Assembly (NCBI GenBank): GCA_016806715.1
Contig: CP060531.1
Coordinates: 853,966 to 917,965 of the forward strand
DNA: 64,000 nt
Source: Thermoplasmatales archaeon
GTDB taxonomy: Archaea > Thermoplasmatota > Thermoplasmata > Thermoplasmatales > Thermoplasmataceae
Reading direction: 5' to 3'
This document shows positions 8,989 to 18,036 of this stretch, piece after piece. Positions within the stretch are counted from its first letter, which is position 1. Each line of letters begins with the position of its first letter. The notes beneath the pieces were generated by a model. That model had not been told where the DNA came from and did no database searches. It saw only the letters and a program-made list of their open reading frames with translations. A program made the position numbers and the translations under genes.

Positions 8989-11037
8989 TCATTGGCTTTT
9001 ATCGTTTTCGGACGGCAGGATACGTTCTGCCACAAGTTCGGATATATCAGTAATCTTCATCTTTTCCTCGCGGTTTGTGACCTTCCTTGCATCATCCAGC
9101 ATTGTCATGCAGTACGGGCATGCAGTGACTACTGTTGTGGCATTTACCTTGTCAGCCATCTCTATCCTCTTATGCGAGACCTTCTGTCCCACATTTTCTT
9201 CCATCCATAACCGTCCTCCGCCAGCCCCGCAGCAGAGACCTTTCGTCTTGTTCATGTCCATCTCCTCGTAGTTCTCTGCAAACTCGTTCAGCACGTTCCT
9301 GGGCTCTTCAAAAATCCTGTTGTACCTGCCGAGGTAACAGGCATCGTGGTACGTATACTTCTCAACAAGGTCCCTGTCCAGTTGCTTGATCTTGATTTTG
9401 CCGGTAGCCAGAAGGTTGTTGATGAATTCCGTATGGTGATGAACTTCCAGTTCGATGCCAAAATCCTTGTATTCATTTTTCAGCGAATTGAAGCAGTGTG
9501 CACAGCCCGTGATGACCTTCTGCACCTTCTTCTCCTTGAATGTCTCGATGTTCTGCTTCATCAGTATCTGTGCAAGGTATTCATTCCCTGTTCTTCTAGC
9601 TGGATCTCCTGAGCATTTCTCCTGTGAGCCCAGGATGGCGAATGATATTCCGGCAGTCTTCAGTATCTTTACGATGGACCTGGCTATCTCCTGGTTTCTC
9701 CTGTCGAAACTTGCTACGCATCCCACCCAGTAGAGAATGTCAAACTTTGCGTCAGGTGTCTTTGAAAGATCCACAACATCAAGACCGTTTGCCCAGTCTC
9801 CCCTAGTGCTCGGATCCACAACCCATGGCGCACCGTAGGATTCCATGTTCCTCTGGAAATCGAGAACTTCTCTCGGAGCTTTCCCTTCATTAAGAACAAG
9901 GGAGCGCCTCATGTCTACAATCTTCGGCACGTGGTCAATCATGACCGGACACTGTTCCACGCATGCCATGCAGGTTGTGCACGACCAGAGGTCTTCTTCC
10001 AGTATGGGATCACCAATCACCTTGGTGAAAACAGACGATGTTGCAATGTCTTCATGGTTCTTCCTGAGCTCCTTGCCTTCCTTCATCACCACTTCTCTCA
10101 GGTCCCATATTATCTCCCTGGGGGAAAGCGTCTTGCCGGTAAGATTGGCGGGGCAGTTTGCCGTGCATCTTCCACACTCCGTGCAGGAATCAAAATCCAG
10201 GTAATCCTTCCAGGTGAAGTCTCTTGCATCGGTAGCCCCAAACCTCGTCTCGGTATCGAAATCTATTGGAGCCAGCTTAGCAGGTTGGTCATCCTTGGTT
10301 AATATAACATTAATTGGTGCCGCAAACAGGTGAAGGTGCTTGGATCTCGGTACATATACGAGGAAAATAAGGAATATTGAAGCGTGTATGGACCACGTTA
10401 TCCAGTACAGGTAAAGACCTGCTGTGGCACCAATCTTCGGGAATATCGACGCAAAGAAATTAGTGACAGGGGTGACATTTGGAGCGAGCCCTTCCATTAT
10501 GCTTCCCGGATAACCTGAACTGATGCCGTCAAGCCGTATTACGCCAAGTATGTAATACGTAATCATCAGCCCTCCAATAAGCGCAAGGATGAAGGCTGCT
10601 TCAAAGCCATTATGCCCCTTGTAGCGAGGTATCTTTATTACCCATCTCCTGACAACTGCATATATTACATCAGCAATAACTATTAAAGCGAATATGTCCA
10701 CTGTGAAGAAAATTGCGTCTTCCAGCAATCCGGGTGAAAACAGGGTTGCCGATGGATCGATACCCCTGACGAAAAACTCTGACGAATAGGCCGCAAATGC
10801 CAGGAACCCCCAGAACATGAGGGCATGCATGATTCCGCCGCTTCTTTCCTTGAACAGCTTGCCCTGCAGGATCACGTTTCTTATGAAGAGGTAAATACGC
10901 TTTGGTACGATGCTTTTCATCCGTATCTTCTTTACAGGCATCTTGAGTGCGTCCCACAACACTTCATAGATCGCATAGAAGAAAAGGAAGACAGCAAGCA
11001 ATAATCCGACCAGCAGTATAATCGAGAAGAGATACAT
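8989..11037 (-). CDS. Membrane Fe-S ETF:quinone oxidoreductase (HdrDE-like fusion)
   Basis: 682-residue fusion. Residues 1 to about 250 carry five to six membrane helices like the gamma subunit of nitrate reductase/HdrE. Then two 4Fe-4S motifs (CTECGRCTANCP and CTTCMACVEQCP) and two CCG domains of the HdrD/GlpC type (CVASFDRR...EKCSGD and HDACYLGRY...LCCGAGGG). This architecture is known from ETF:menaquinone oxidoreductases (FadF/Emo-type proteins beside etfAB). The likely role is moving electrons from EtfAB to the membrane quinone pool. The neighbourhood of etfBA, thiolase and acyl-CoA dehydrogenases supports this. Confidence 0.85.
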   Translation of the reverse strand: MYLFSIILLVGLLLAVFLFFYAIYEVLWDALKMPVKKIRMKSIVPKRIYLFIRNVILQGKLFKERSGGIMHALMFWGFLAFAAYSSEFFVRGIDPSATLFSPGLLEDAIFFTVDIFALIVIADVIYAVVRRWVIKIPRYKGHNGFEAAFILALIGGLMITYYILGVIRLDGISSGYPGSIMEGLAPNVTPVTNFFASIFPKIGATAGLYLYWITWSIHASIFLIFLVYVPRSKHLHLFAAPINVILTKDDQPAKLAPIDFDTETRFGATDARDFTWKDYLDFDSCTECGRCTANCPANLTGKTLSPREIIWDLREVVMKEGKELRKNHEDIATSSVFTKVIGDPILEEDLWSCTTCMACVEQCPVMIDHVPKIVDMRRSLVLNEGKAPREVLDFQRNMESYGAPWVVDPSTRGDWANGLDVVDLSKTPDAKFDILYWVGCVASFDRRNQEIARSIVKILKTAGISFAILGSQEKCSGDPARRTGNEYLAQILMKQNIETFKEKKVQKVITGCAHCFNSLKNEYKDFGIELEVHHHTEFINNLLATGKIKIKQLDRDLVEKYTYHDACYLGRYNRIFEEPRNVLNEFAENYEEMDMNKTKGLCCGAGGGRLWMEENVGQKVSHKRIEMADKVNATTVVTACPYCMTMLDDARKVTNREEKMKITDISELVAERILPSENDKSQ

Positions 11038-11234
11038 TTTGAAACTCCTGCGCGGCAGGCTATAGCCAGATCCGCTTGATTACAATATTTTACCGGTTGT
11101 ATTAAATATTGGCGTAGCGACATGGTGATGACAAAATAACATTCAGTATCTCCTTATAGCAGTAATCAGGACATATTACCGCAATATGACTCTTTTGACG
11201 CTAAAGTATTTTGAATGATTAGGGATATAAGATA

Positions 11235-12428
11235 ATGAAAATGTCAGAAGACGCATATCTGGTTTATTACAAAAGAACCGCCTTTTCCAGGTCCAGGCCA
11301 AATGATCCGGAAAGGGATGTTTTTAACTCAATAAGAATGGATGAAGCTCTGGGACAGCTTATAAGAGATTCAGTTTCCACCACCGGCATAAAGGCGGAGG
11401 AAATAAACGACGTCATTACCGGCTGCGCGATCCAGGCCGATGAGAACTGGACTTACGGAGGGAGACAGCCGGTCCTGCTGGCTGGAATGCCCGTCAGCGT
11501 TCCTGCAATGTCGCTGGACAGGGCGTGTTCTTCATCACTGAATGCAATGACAATAGGTGCCATGGAAATAATGACCGGTGTTTCCGACATTGTTCTGGCC
11601 GGAGGGATGGAGCACATGACCCATGTCCCTCTGTCAAACAATCCACACATAAAACCAAACATAAAGCTGCTCGTAAGGCCGGAGTACCTGAAATACGATA
11701 TGAACACAGGGTATTCCATGGGGCTGACTGCCGAGAAGCTCGCGAAAATGAAGGGAATAGGAAGGGCAGAGATGGATGAATTCGCCCTTAGAAGCCATAA
11801 ACTCGCTGCAAAGGCAAGAGATGAAGGATTCTTCAGGGAAGAGATACTGCCGCTGGAGGTTGAGAACAATGGTTCCACTGTCAGGGTAGACAGTGACCAG
11901 AGCATAAGAGGGGACACAACCATGGAACAGTTGCAGAAACTGCCGCCGGCGTTCAAGTCTGACGGCGTTATAACTGCTGGAAACTCGTCGCCCTTGAACG
12001 CAGGTTCCTCTCTTGTCATGATAATGTCGGGAAAGAAACTCAAGGAGTATGGGCTGAAGCCCATGGCCAGGTTACAGGCTTTTGGATGGGCGGCTGTCGA
12101 TCCGTCAATCATGGGAGAAGGACCGGTTCCGGCATCCAGGAAAGCACTGCAGAATGCGGGACTCAAGGTCGACGACATAGACCTCTGGGAGATCAACGAA
12201 GCTTTTGCTGTTGTAGTGCTGAACGCAATGAAGGAACTTGGGATAGACAGGGAAAAAATCAATGTTAACGGAGGAGCCATATCCATTGGGCATCCCCTTG
12301 GAGCTTCCGGTGCGCGGCTTGCCGGGACGCTGGCAAGGACAATGAACTCCAGGAAGCTGGAAAGAGGGCTTGCAACATTGTGCGTTGGTGGCGGACAGGG
12401 ATACTCCGTTATTTTTGAAAGGGTGTGA
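11235..12428 (+). CDS. Thiolase (acetyl-CoA acyltransferase)
   Basis: 397-residue degradative-type thiolase with all expected catalytic residues: C98 in LDRACSSSLNAM, H353 in SIGHPLGASG and C383 in LCVGGGQG. It would cleave 3-ketoacyl-CoA with CoA in the last step of beta-oxidation, or make acetoacetyl-CoA. It is the first gene of an apparent operon with two acyl-CoA dehydrogenase genes; the next ATG follows after 4 nt. It is divergent from the ETF:quinone oxidoreductase gene across about 200 nt. Contrast with the second thiolase at 21388, which lacks these residues. Confidence 0.93.
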   Translation: MKMSEDAYLVYYKRTAFSRSRPNDPERDVFNSIRMDEALGQLIRDSVSTTGIKAEEINDVITGCAIQADENWTYGGRQPVLLAGMPVSVPAMSLDRACSSSLNAMTIGAMEIMTGVSDIVLAGGMEHMTHVPLSNNPHIKPNIKLLVRPEYLKYDMNTGYSMGLTAEKLAKMKGIGRAEMDEFALRSHKLAAKARDEGFFREEILPLEVENNGSTVRVDSDQSIRGDTTMEQLQKLPPAFKSDGVITAGNSSPLNAGSSLVMIMSGKKLKEYGLKPMARLQAFGWAAVDPSIMGEGPVPASRKALQNAGLKVDDIDLWEINEAFAVVVLNAMKELGIDREKINVNGGAISIGHPLGASGARLAGTLARTMNSRKLERGLATLCVGGGQGYSVIFERV

Positions 12429-12432
12429 AAAT

Positions 12433-13557
12433 ATGGATTTTGATTTTCCGGAAGAACTGGTGGAAACAAGGAAGAAGATCAGGGAGTTCGGTTTGAAGGA
12501 GCTGACTCCAGAACTTGCAGAAAAATACGACAGGGAAGAGAAGTACCCAAACGAGATAAGAAAGAAGGCGTTTGAAGCGGGTATCATCAACTACGAGAAT
12601 CCCTGGGGAATGCTTATGGCAATAGAGGAGTTGTGCCGCATTGATCCTGGGCTGGGAATATCTGCGACAGTTTCGCTCTTCGGGGAAGAGATTATAATGC
12701 TATTTGGAACCGATGAGCAGAAACAGAAATACCTTACCAGGGTTAACAGCGGTGAGCTGATCATGGGCCTGGCAGTTACAGAACCTGGAGGAGGAAGTGA
12801 TGTGGCAGGAATAAAGACAACAGCCACGAGATCTGGAGACAAATTCATCATCAACGGCGCAAAGATGTTCATTACCAATGGACAGATTGCGGATTTCATG
12901 GTCACCCTCGTCAGGACGTCGCCACCTAACGGGAAAAGACACCATGGTCTCAGCACAGTCATAGTGGACACAAAGTCGAATGGCTTTACGGCAAACAAGC
13001 TTGAGGGAAAACTCGGTGTAAGGGCAACAAACACAGCTGAACTGGTTTTTAACAACGTGGAGATACCGGTTGAGAACCTTGTTGGACCTGAAGGGAAAGG
13101 TTTCTACCACATAATGACGTTCTTCAACATAAGCAGGGTTTACGTTGCCGCGCAGGGTCTTGGAATTGCACAGGGAGCTCTTGATAGAATGCTTCAATAC
13201 ATAAAGAAGGCAAACGCGCTTGGAATAGCCGATGCAAATTCTGAGAGCACACAGTTCATTCTGTCCGAGGTAGCGGCCAAGATCGAGGCTGCCAGGCTTC
13301 TGACATACAAGGCGGCTTCGTATCTCTTCCAGTTCAAGCCAAACCCCATCATAACGAGCATGGCGAAGTGGCATGCGGCAGAGGCTGCGGTATTTGCTGC
13401 GGAGAAAGCCATGGAACTAACGGGAACTACAGGCATCACAAGCGATCTTGAAAGATTCTACAGGGATGCCAAGATCCTGGAGATATGGGAAGGAACAAGC
13501 GAGGTTGAGAAACTGATTATTGCAAGAATGCTTACGAAGGAGGAGGGGGCGCAATGA
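12433..13557 (+). CDS. Acyl-CoA dehydrogenase, catalytic
   Basis: 374-residue FAD flavoenzyme introducing the alpha-beta double bond in acyl-CoA. It has VTEPGGGSDVAG (FAD loop), the helical C-terminal domain and the segment LEIWEGTSEVEK, whose glutamate occupies the catalytic-base position of the family. ATG at 12433 gives the typical N-terminus MDFDFPEELVE; a longer frame upstream only overlaps the thiolase. It overlaps the next dehydrogenase gene by 4 nt. Electrons would go to EtfAB encoded nearby. Confidence 0.93.
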   Translation: MDFDFPEELVETRKKIREFGLKELTPELAEKYDREEKYPNEIRKKAFEAGIINYENPWGMLMAIEELCRIDPGLGISATVSLFGEEIIMLFGTDEQKQKYLTRVNSGELIMGLAVTEPGGGSDVAGIKTTATRSGDKFIINGAKMFITNGQIADFMVTLVRTSPPNGKRHHGLSTVIVDTKSNGFTANKLEGKLGVRATNTAELVFNNVEIPVENLVGPEGKGFYHIMTFFNISRVYVAAQGLGIAQGALDRMLQYIKKANALGIADANSESTQFILSEVAAKIEAARLLTYKAASYLFQFKPNPIITSMAKWHAAEAAVFAAEKAMELTGTTGITSDLERFYRDAKILEIWEGTSEVEKLIIARMLTKEEGAQ

Positions 13558-14609
13558 TTAGCGAGGAGTATAAAATACTGGCCGATACCGTGAGGGAATT
13601 TTCCGGTAAGAACCTGGAGGGATCTTCCCTGAAGATAGAGAGAGGAGGACTTGGAGAAGATATCATACTTAAGATGGCCGGACAGGGATTTCTCGGAGCC
13701 AAGATTCCGGTTGAACTTGGCGGGTCCGGTATAGACGAGAAAGGGTACCTAATAATCCTTGAAAACCTTGCCAGGGTTTCTCCTTCGGCGGCGTTGAAAG
13801 TTCTCATAAACAATTCGCTTTTCTACCCACTTGTTGCTGAATCAGGAGACAGGGATACCATAGCAGGAGTGGCCAGTGGAAAGATAAACGCCACTGTTGC
13901 GCTGGAAGAGGTGCAGGAAGGATTCCTTGAATCCGGAAAACTCTCCCTTTCCGGCGGAAAACTTTCAGGCACAAAGATAGGAGTCATAAACAGCGACGCA
14001 GGCGTGGTCGTTGCCCTGGGAGGAGAATCCGGAAAGGAACTCTTCCTGATAAGAAATGGAGTTTCAAGGGGGAAAGATAACCCGTCCCTTGGATTCAGGG
14101 GGCTGGCGCTATCACAGATAGTAGTTGATTCAGATAATTATGCGAACATTGGCAGCGAAGGGCTTGAGCAAATGACGAAGGTAATGGACGCACTGGACCT
14201 TGAAACGAGCGCCATTGCACTGGGCATATCGGAAGGCGCCCTGAACAAGGCGATAGAGTACACAAAGGTAAGGAGCACATTTGAGCACCTGCTGAAGGAT
14301 TATGAGCCCGTTGCTTTTTCACTTTCCCACCTCAGCGCCGAGATTGATACACTGAAAAGCTTCCTGTTCGACAGGGATGAACTGGATGCAAAGGAAAAAC
14401 TTGAACTCAAGTTCCTTTCAGTAGACCTGGCGAAAAGGTGCACCAAGCAGGCTCTCCAATCCCACGGAGGGTATGGATATCTGCAGGATTTTGGTGTGGA
14501 GAAGTTCTACAGGGATGCCATGGCTCTTTCCTCCATGTTTTTCAGGCGTGAGAGGGATAACAGGCGACTCTCCGAAGAGGTCTTCCAGGGCAAGGCAGGG
14601 TTCATTTAA
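13554..14609 (+). CDS. Acyl-CoA dehydrogenase-like protein lacking the catalytic glutamate
   Basis: 351-residue paralogue in the acyl-CoA dehydrogenase family. The domain order is kept (N-terminal helices, central beta domain, C-terminal helices, QSHGGYGYLQDFGVEKFYRD). At the position of EIWEGTSE in the preceding gene it reads ALSSMFFRRE, so the usual catalytic base and EGTS loop are missing. The ATGA overlap with the catalytic paralogue suggests equimolar synthesis and a heteromeric enzyme, as known for some actinobacterial steroid-degrading dehydrogenases. An alternative is a base at another position. Confidence 0.85.
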   Translation: MISEEYKILADTVREFSGKNLEGSSLKIERGGLGEDIILKMAGQGFLGAKIPVELGGSGIDEKGYLIILENLARVSPSAALKVLINNSLFYPLVAESGDRDTIAGVASGKINATVALEEVQEGFLESGKLSLSGGKLSGTKIGVINSDAGVVVALGGESGKELFLIRNGVSRGKDNPSLGFRGLALSQIVVDSDNYANIGSEGLEQMTKVMDALDLETSAIALGISEGALNKAIEYTKVRSTFEHLLKDYEPVAFSLSHLSAEIDTLKSFLFDRDELDAKEKLELKFLSVDLAKRCTKQALQSHGGYGYLQDFGVEKFYRDAMALSSMFFRRERDNRRLSEEVFQGKAGFI

Positions 14610-14670
14610 GCTATATATAATATATAATCATATTTATCCAATATTTATCTATTTATTTTATTTAGAAGAC

Positions 14671-14679
14671 TTTTATACC
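14671..14679 (+). promoter_or_regulatory. TATA box of the MFS transporter gene
   Basis: TTTTATACC lies 27-35 nt before the ATG at 14706, after a strongly AT-rich stretch, consistent with a near-leaderless transcript. Confidence 0.55.
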
Positions 14680-14705
14680 TATCCTGAAAATATTCTTCCG
14701 AGAAT

Positions 14706-16169
14706 ATGAGTGAGAGAGATGTTTCTAAGGAGTTACTTGACGAACTGGATGATGCCAGAACGTCAAGGTTTCACCTGAAGACAATATTTGTTGCCGGCAT
14801 GGGATTTTTCTCTGATGCCTATGATCTATTTGTCCTGTCTACAGCGCTGCCAGCTATAGTTGCAGTTTTTGGAATAACCTCATCGAGCAATCTTTTTGGT
14901 GCTTCCACTGTTAACTTCCTTGGCGTTGGCCTTTCTGCAGTGACAATCGAGGAGGGACTAATCGGGGCTGCGGCACTATTCGGAGCATTTGTTGGCGCTT
15001 TGGTTTTTGGAAGGATTGCTGACCTGAAGGGAAGAAAATATACCTATGGTGTAGAGATGAGCATTCTTGTAATCTTCGCACTGGTATCGGCTTTCTCGGT
15101 GAACATACCAATGCTGATAATCTCAAGATTTATCCTGGGAATCGGCGTGGGAGGGGATTACCCCATCAGTTCCACGATAATGAGCGAGTACTCAAACGTG
15201 AAGAACAGGGGAAAAATGATCGCTTCCGTCTTTGCGATGCAGGGCTTTGGACTGCTGACCGGATCGCTCATCGGTATAGTTGCAATACACTTCCTTCCAC
15301 TGGACGAGGCCTGGAGGTTTATGCTTGGATTCGGTGCAGTTCCGGCATTGTCGGTTATCTACCTGAGGAGAAAGATAAGGGAGACGCCAAGATACAAACT
15401 TCAGGTACAGGGGGATGTTAACGGCGCCTCATTGTCTGTGAAGGATGCTACAGGAAAGACTATGGAAGCCTCCGGACCTGTCAAGGTTTCAAAGAATAGT
15501 TTCTGGGACACTGCAAGAAAATACCGGCTACTTATCCTTGGAACCGCTGGATCATGGCTCCTCTTTGATATGGCGTTTTACGGCACTTCGGTGAACTCGG
15601 GCCTGATCCTTCAGGACATAGGGTATGGGAGCGTGGCTGGCAATCTACATCAGACCATATTCAACATAGCTGTGGGAAACACCATACTGGCTGCACTGTT
15701 CGAGGTGCCGGGATACTGGATAGCCGTTGCCGCTATCGATAGGGTTGGTAGGAAGAAACTCCAGTGGATAGGTTTCACCGTAATGGCAGTAGCCTACCTG
15801 ATACTGGCACTAACATACACCAGCATTGTGACAAGCCTGACATTATTCCTGGCTGTATACGGAATATCGTTCCTCTTCGGAAACATTGGCCCCAATACTA
15901 CAACCTTCGTGCTGCCAACGGAGCTGTTCCCTACACAGTTCAGGACAACGGGTCATGGCATAGCCGCTTCAATGGGAAAGTTTGGAGCAGGAATTTTCAC
16001 ATTCCTGGAACCTATACTGCAGTTCGTGTTCAAACTCCAGGGCGTGTTTGCCATACTCGTGGCTGTCTCCCTGCTTGGAGTCATGCTGACCCTGCTGACA
16101 ATAACAGAAACGAAAAAGAGGTCACTGGAATCAACTTCAGCGATTACCAAGGCCAAAGTTCCGGATTAA
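14706..16169 (+). CDS. MFS transporter, phosphate:H+ symporter-like
   Basis: 487-residue, 12-helix major facilitator protein. The loop after helix 2 (GRIADLKGRKYTYG), the GIGVGGDYPISSTIMSEY segment and the WLLFDMAFYGTSVNSG region in the second half follow the PHS (Pho84-like) family. In archaea such proteins may carry other solutes, so phosphate is only a suggestion. It is preceded by its own TATA box and appears monocistronic. Confidence 0.8.
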   Translation: MSERDVSKELLDELDDARTSRFHLKTIFVAGMGFFSDAYDLFVLSTALPAIVAVFGITSSSNLFGASTVNFLGVGLSAVTIEEGLIGAAALFGAFVGALVFGRIADLKGRKYTYGVEMSILVIFALVSAFSVNIPMLIISRFILGIGVGGDYPISSTIMSEYSNVKNRGKMIASVFAMQGFGLLTGSLIGIVAIHFLPLDEAWRFMLGFGAVPALSVIYLRRKIRETPRYKLQVQGDVNGASLSVKDATGKTMEASGPVKVSKNSFWDTARKYRLLILGTAGSWLLFDMAFYGTSVNSGLILQDIGYGSVAGNLHQTIFNIAVGNTILAALFEVPGYWIAVAAIDRVGRKKLQWIGFTVMAVAYLILALTYTSIVTSLTLFLAVYGISFLFGNIGPNTTTFVLPTELFPTQFRTTGHGIAASMGKFGAGIFTFLEPILQFVFKLQGVFAILVAVSLLGVMLTLLTITETKKRSLESTSAITKAKVPD

Positions 16170-16307
16170 TCCCGAACCAGAATTATTTTTTTATTCCCGG
16201 TTAAATTTTTCATTTCTCTATATTTTTACACAATAAAAGATTGTATCGGATTGCCGCAGAACCTTGTGGAAGAGTGGCTGTCATTTAAGGATACTGGTTA
16301 TGGCCAA

Positions 16308-17318
16308 TTATCCAAGAAAGAACTGTGACTTCTCATTGTGCTCTTCTTTGCCAGTCTTGACTTTCTTCCAGTCACTTTTCACGTGAGGTTTTCCCTTGAG
16401 CCCCTGAAGGTAGTTATATGCAGACAGAGCTGCTATCGCTCCTTGTCCCGCCGAGATAACGGCCTGCTTGTAAGGTACATTGGTAACATCCCCGGCGGCG
16501 AATATGCCCGGCATTGAAGTTGACCCGTCTGGATTGGTTATGATCTCGCCCAGTCCGTTCATGTTTACAATCCCCTTCAGGAATTCTGTCTTCGTTACGT
16601 AACCCATTTCGATGAAGAGACCACTTACCTTCAACTCCTGGGGAGGAGCGTCCCTGTTTTCCAGGTCAATGGTAAGTATCCTCTCCAGCTTCCCGGATCC
16701 CTTGATCTCCTTGACAACCCTATTGTTCAGGAATTCCACGTTTTCCCTCTCCCTGAGATTTCTTATGGTGTCTTCATCACCAATGGGTGACTTTCCCCTG
16801 AGCACAATATTAACCTTGCTTGCCAGGTCGGAAAGCATCTGAGCAGCTTCAAGTGCAGGGTCACCAAGCCCAACCACGGCGACCTCCTTTCCCTTGAAAA
16901 GCGGGCCGTCGCATATTGCACAGTATGAAACTCCTTTGGCCTTCAACTCCTCCTCGCCGGGAACACCCAGATCACGCGGGGTTTTTCCAAAAGCCAGGAT
17001 AAGTGCACACGTGATGAAGCTGTTATTGGCTGTGACAATCTCGAAACAGCTCTCCTCTGCATAGTTGATTTTCTTTACCTCGTCGTAAAGGAAAACTGTG
17101 CCGTACAGTTCGCACTGTTTTTTTATCCTGTTCATGAGTTCAAAACCGCCGATGCTCTCAAATCCGGGATAATTTCCGATCTCGTTTGTCAGAAGAGCCT
17201 GCCCGCCGATGTCCTTTGTTATAACCAGGGTCTTCAGAGCCTGCCTGGAACTGTAAAGTGCTGCAGTCAATCCTGCTGCAGCCCCGCCTATTATTATGAC
17301 ATCGTATTGATCGTCCAT
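16308..17318 (-). CDS. trxB: Thioredoxin reductase-like flavoprotein, NADPH motifs absent
   Basis: 336-residue FAD protein with the dinucleotide motif IIGGAAAGLTAA (9-20), redox pair C133-A-I-C136 and the closing GIFAAGDVTN motif. The NAD(P)-binding region reads VVGLGDPALEAAQ followed by IVLRGKSPIG, so the HRRxxxR arginines that bind the NADPH phosphate are missing. The Thermoplasma acidophilum enzyme is known not to use NADPH, so this fits a Thermoplasmatales enzyme. It is downstream of the MBL gene on the same strand. Confidence 0.85.
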   Translation of the reverse strand: MDDQYDVIIIGGAAAGLTAALYSSRQALKTLVITKDIGGQALLTNEIGNYPGFESIGGFELMNRIKKQCELYGTVFLYDEVKKINYAEESCFEIVTANNSFITCALILAFGKTPRDLGVPGEEELKAKGVSYCAICDGPLFKGKEVAVVGLGDPALEAAQMLSDLASKVNIVLRGKSPIGDEDTIRNLRERENVEFLNNRVVKEIKGSGKLERILTIDLENRDAPPQELKVSGLFIEMGYVTKTEFLKGIVNMNGLGEIITNPDGSTSMPGIFAAGDVTNVPYKQAVISAGQGAIAALSAYNYLQGLKGKPHVKSDWKKVKTGKEEHNEKSQFFLG

Positions 17319-17386
17319 TCTTATCTGTTACAGATTTTGAATGCTTATTAAAAATGTGTGTTTTAATTCGGGTGTTGCTGGTAAGG

Positions 17387-18016
17387 TCAATGCACATCGA
17401 GAAACGCATCTGACAGGTATGGATTATCTGCCTTTTCTCTGTCCAGCGTGGTGGATTCACCGTGACCGGGAAGCAGTACATAACTTCCCTCTGTCTTCCT
17501 GAATTTGATCAGCGATCTTTTCATTTCCTCCATGGAACCACCAAAATCTACACGACCAATTGTTCCCCTGAAGACCATGTCCCCGGTGAACATGATATCA
17601 CCGGTTTCAAAAATGGTGCTGCCCGGAGTGTGCCCGGGGTAGATCGCAGCACGGATTATTGAATCACCGAGCCTGAAATCGTGCCCGTTATCAAACGTTA
17701 TGGTTTCAAAATCCGAATCCATTTTCTCCCCCGTGAAATCGTATGACATCCCCGCTGCTCCATCCAGTGTATCTACGTCATCCGCACTTATATTGAGGCG
17801 CAGTCCATATTCCCTGTAGAAGTCACCAGCACTGAATACATGATCAAAATGCCCGTGTGTTGCCAGCACCAGCGTAGGTTCCAGCTGGTTTTCCGTGATG
17901 AAATTCCTGACCAGACCAAAATCACCTCCTGGATCGAGGATTGCACACTTCCCCTTGTCCTGGATTAAGTAGCAATTAGTGCTGAGCATCCCGACGGTAA
18001 ACCGATGGATTTTCAT
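17387..18016 (-). CDS. MBL-fold metallohydrolase (glyoxalase II-like)
   Basis: 209-residue metallo-beta-lactamase fold protein. The metal motif ATHGHFDHVFSAGD is present, with later ligands in YPGHTPGS, FTGDMVF and LPGHGES. The family hydrolyses thioesters such as S-lactoylglutathione or related substrates; archaeal substrates are uncertain. It sits about 20 nt downstream of alaX and upstream of trxB, so the three may be cotranscribed. Confidence 0.8.
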   Translation of the reverse strand: MKIHRFTVGMLSTNCYLIQDKGKCAILDPGGDFGLVRNFITENQLEPTLVLATHGHFDHVFSAGDFYREYGLRLNISADDVDTLDGAAGMSYDFTGEKMDSDFETITFDNGHDFRLGDSIIRAAIYPGHTPGSTIFETGDIMFTGDMVFRGTIGRVDFGGSMEEMKRSLIKFRKTEGSYVLLPGHGESTTLDREKADNPYLSDAFLDVH

Positions 18017-18036
18017 CTAGCCATAGCCCCGCGCCA

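Noticed and set aside
11453-12469. Long minus-strand frame opposite the thiolase
   Set aside because: It is the antisense shadow of a thiolase whose catalytic motifs are all present on the plus strand.
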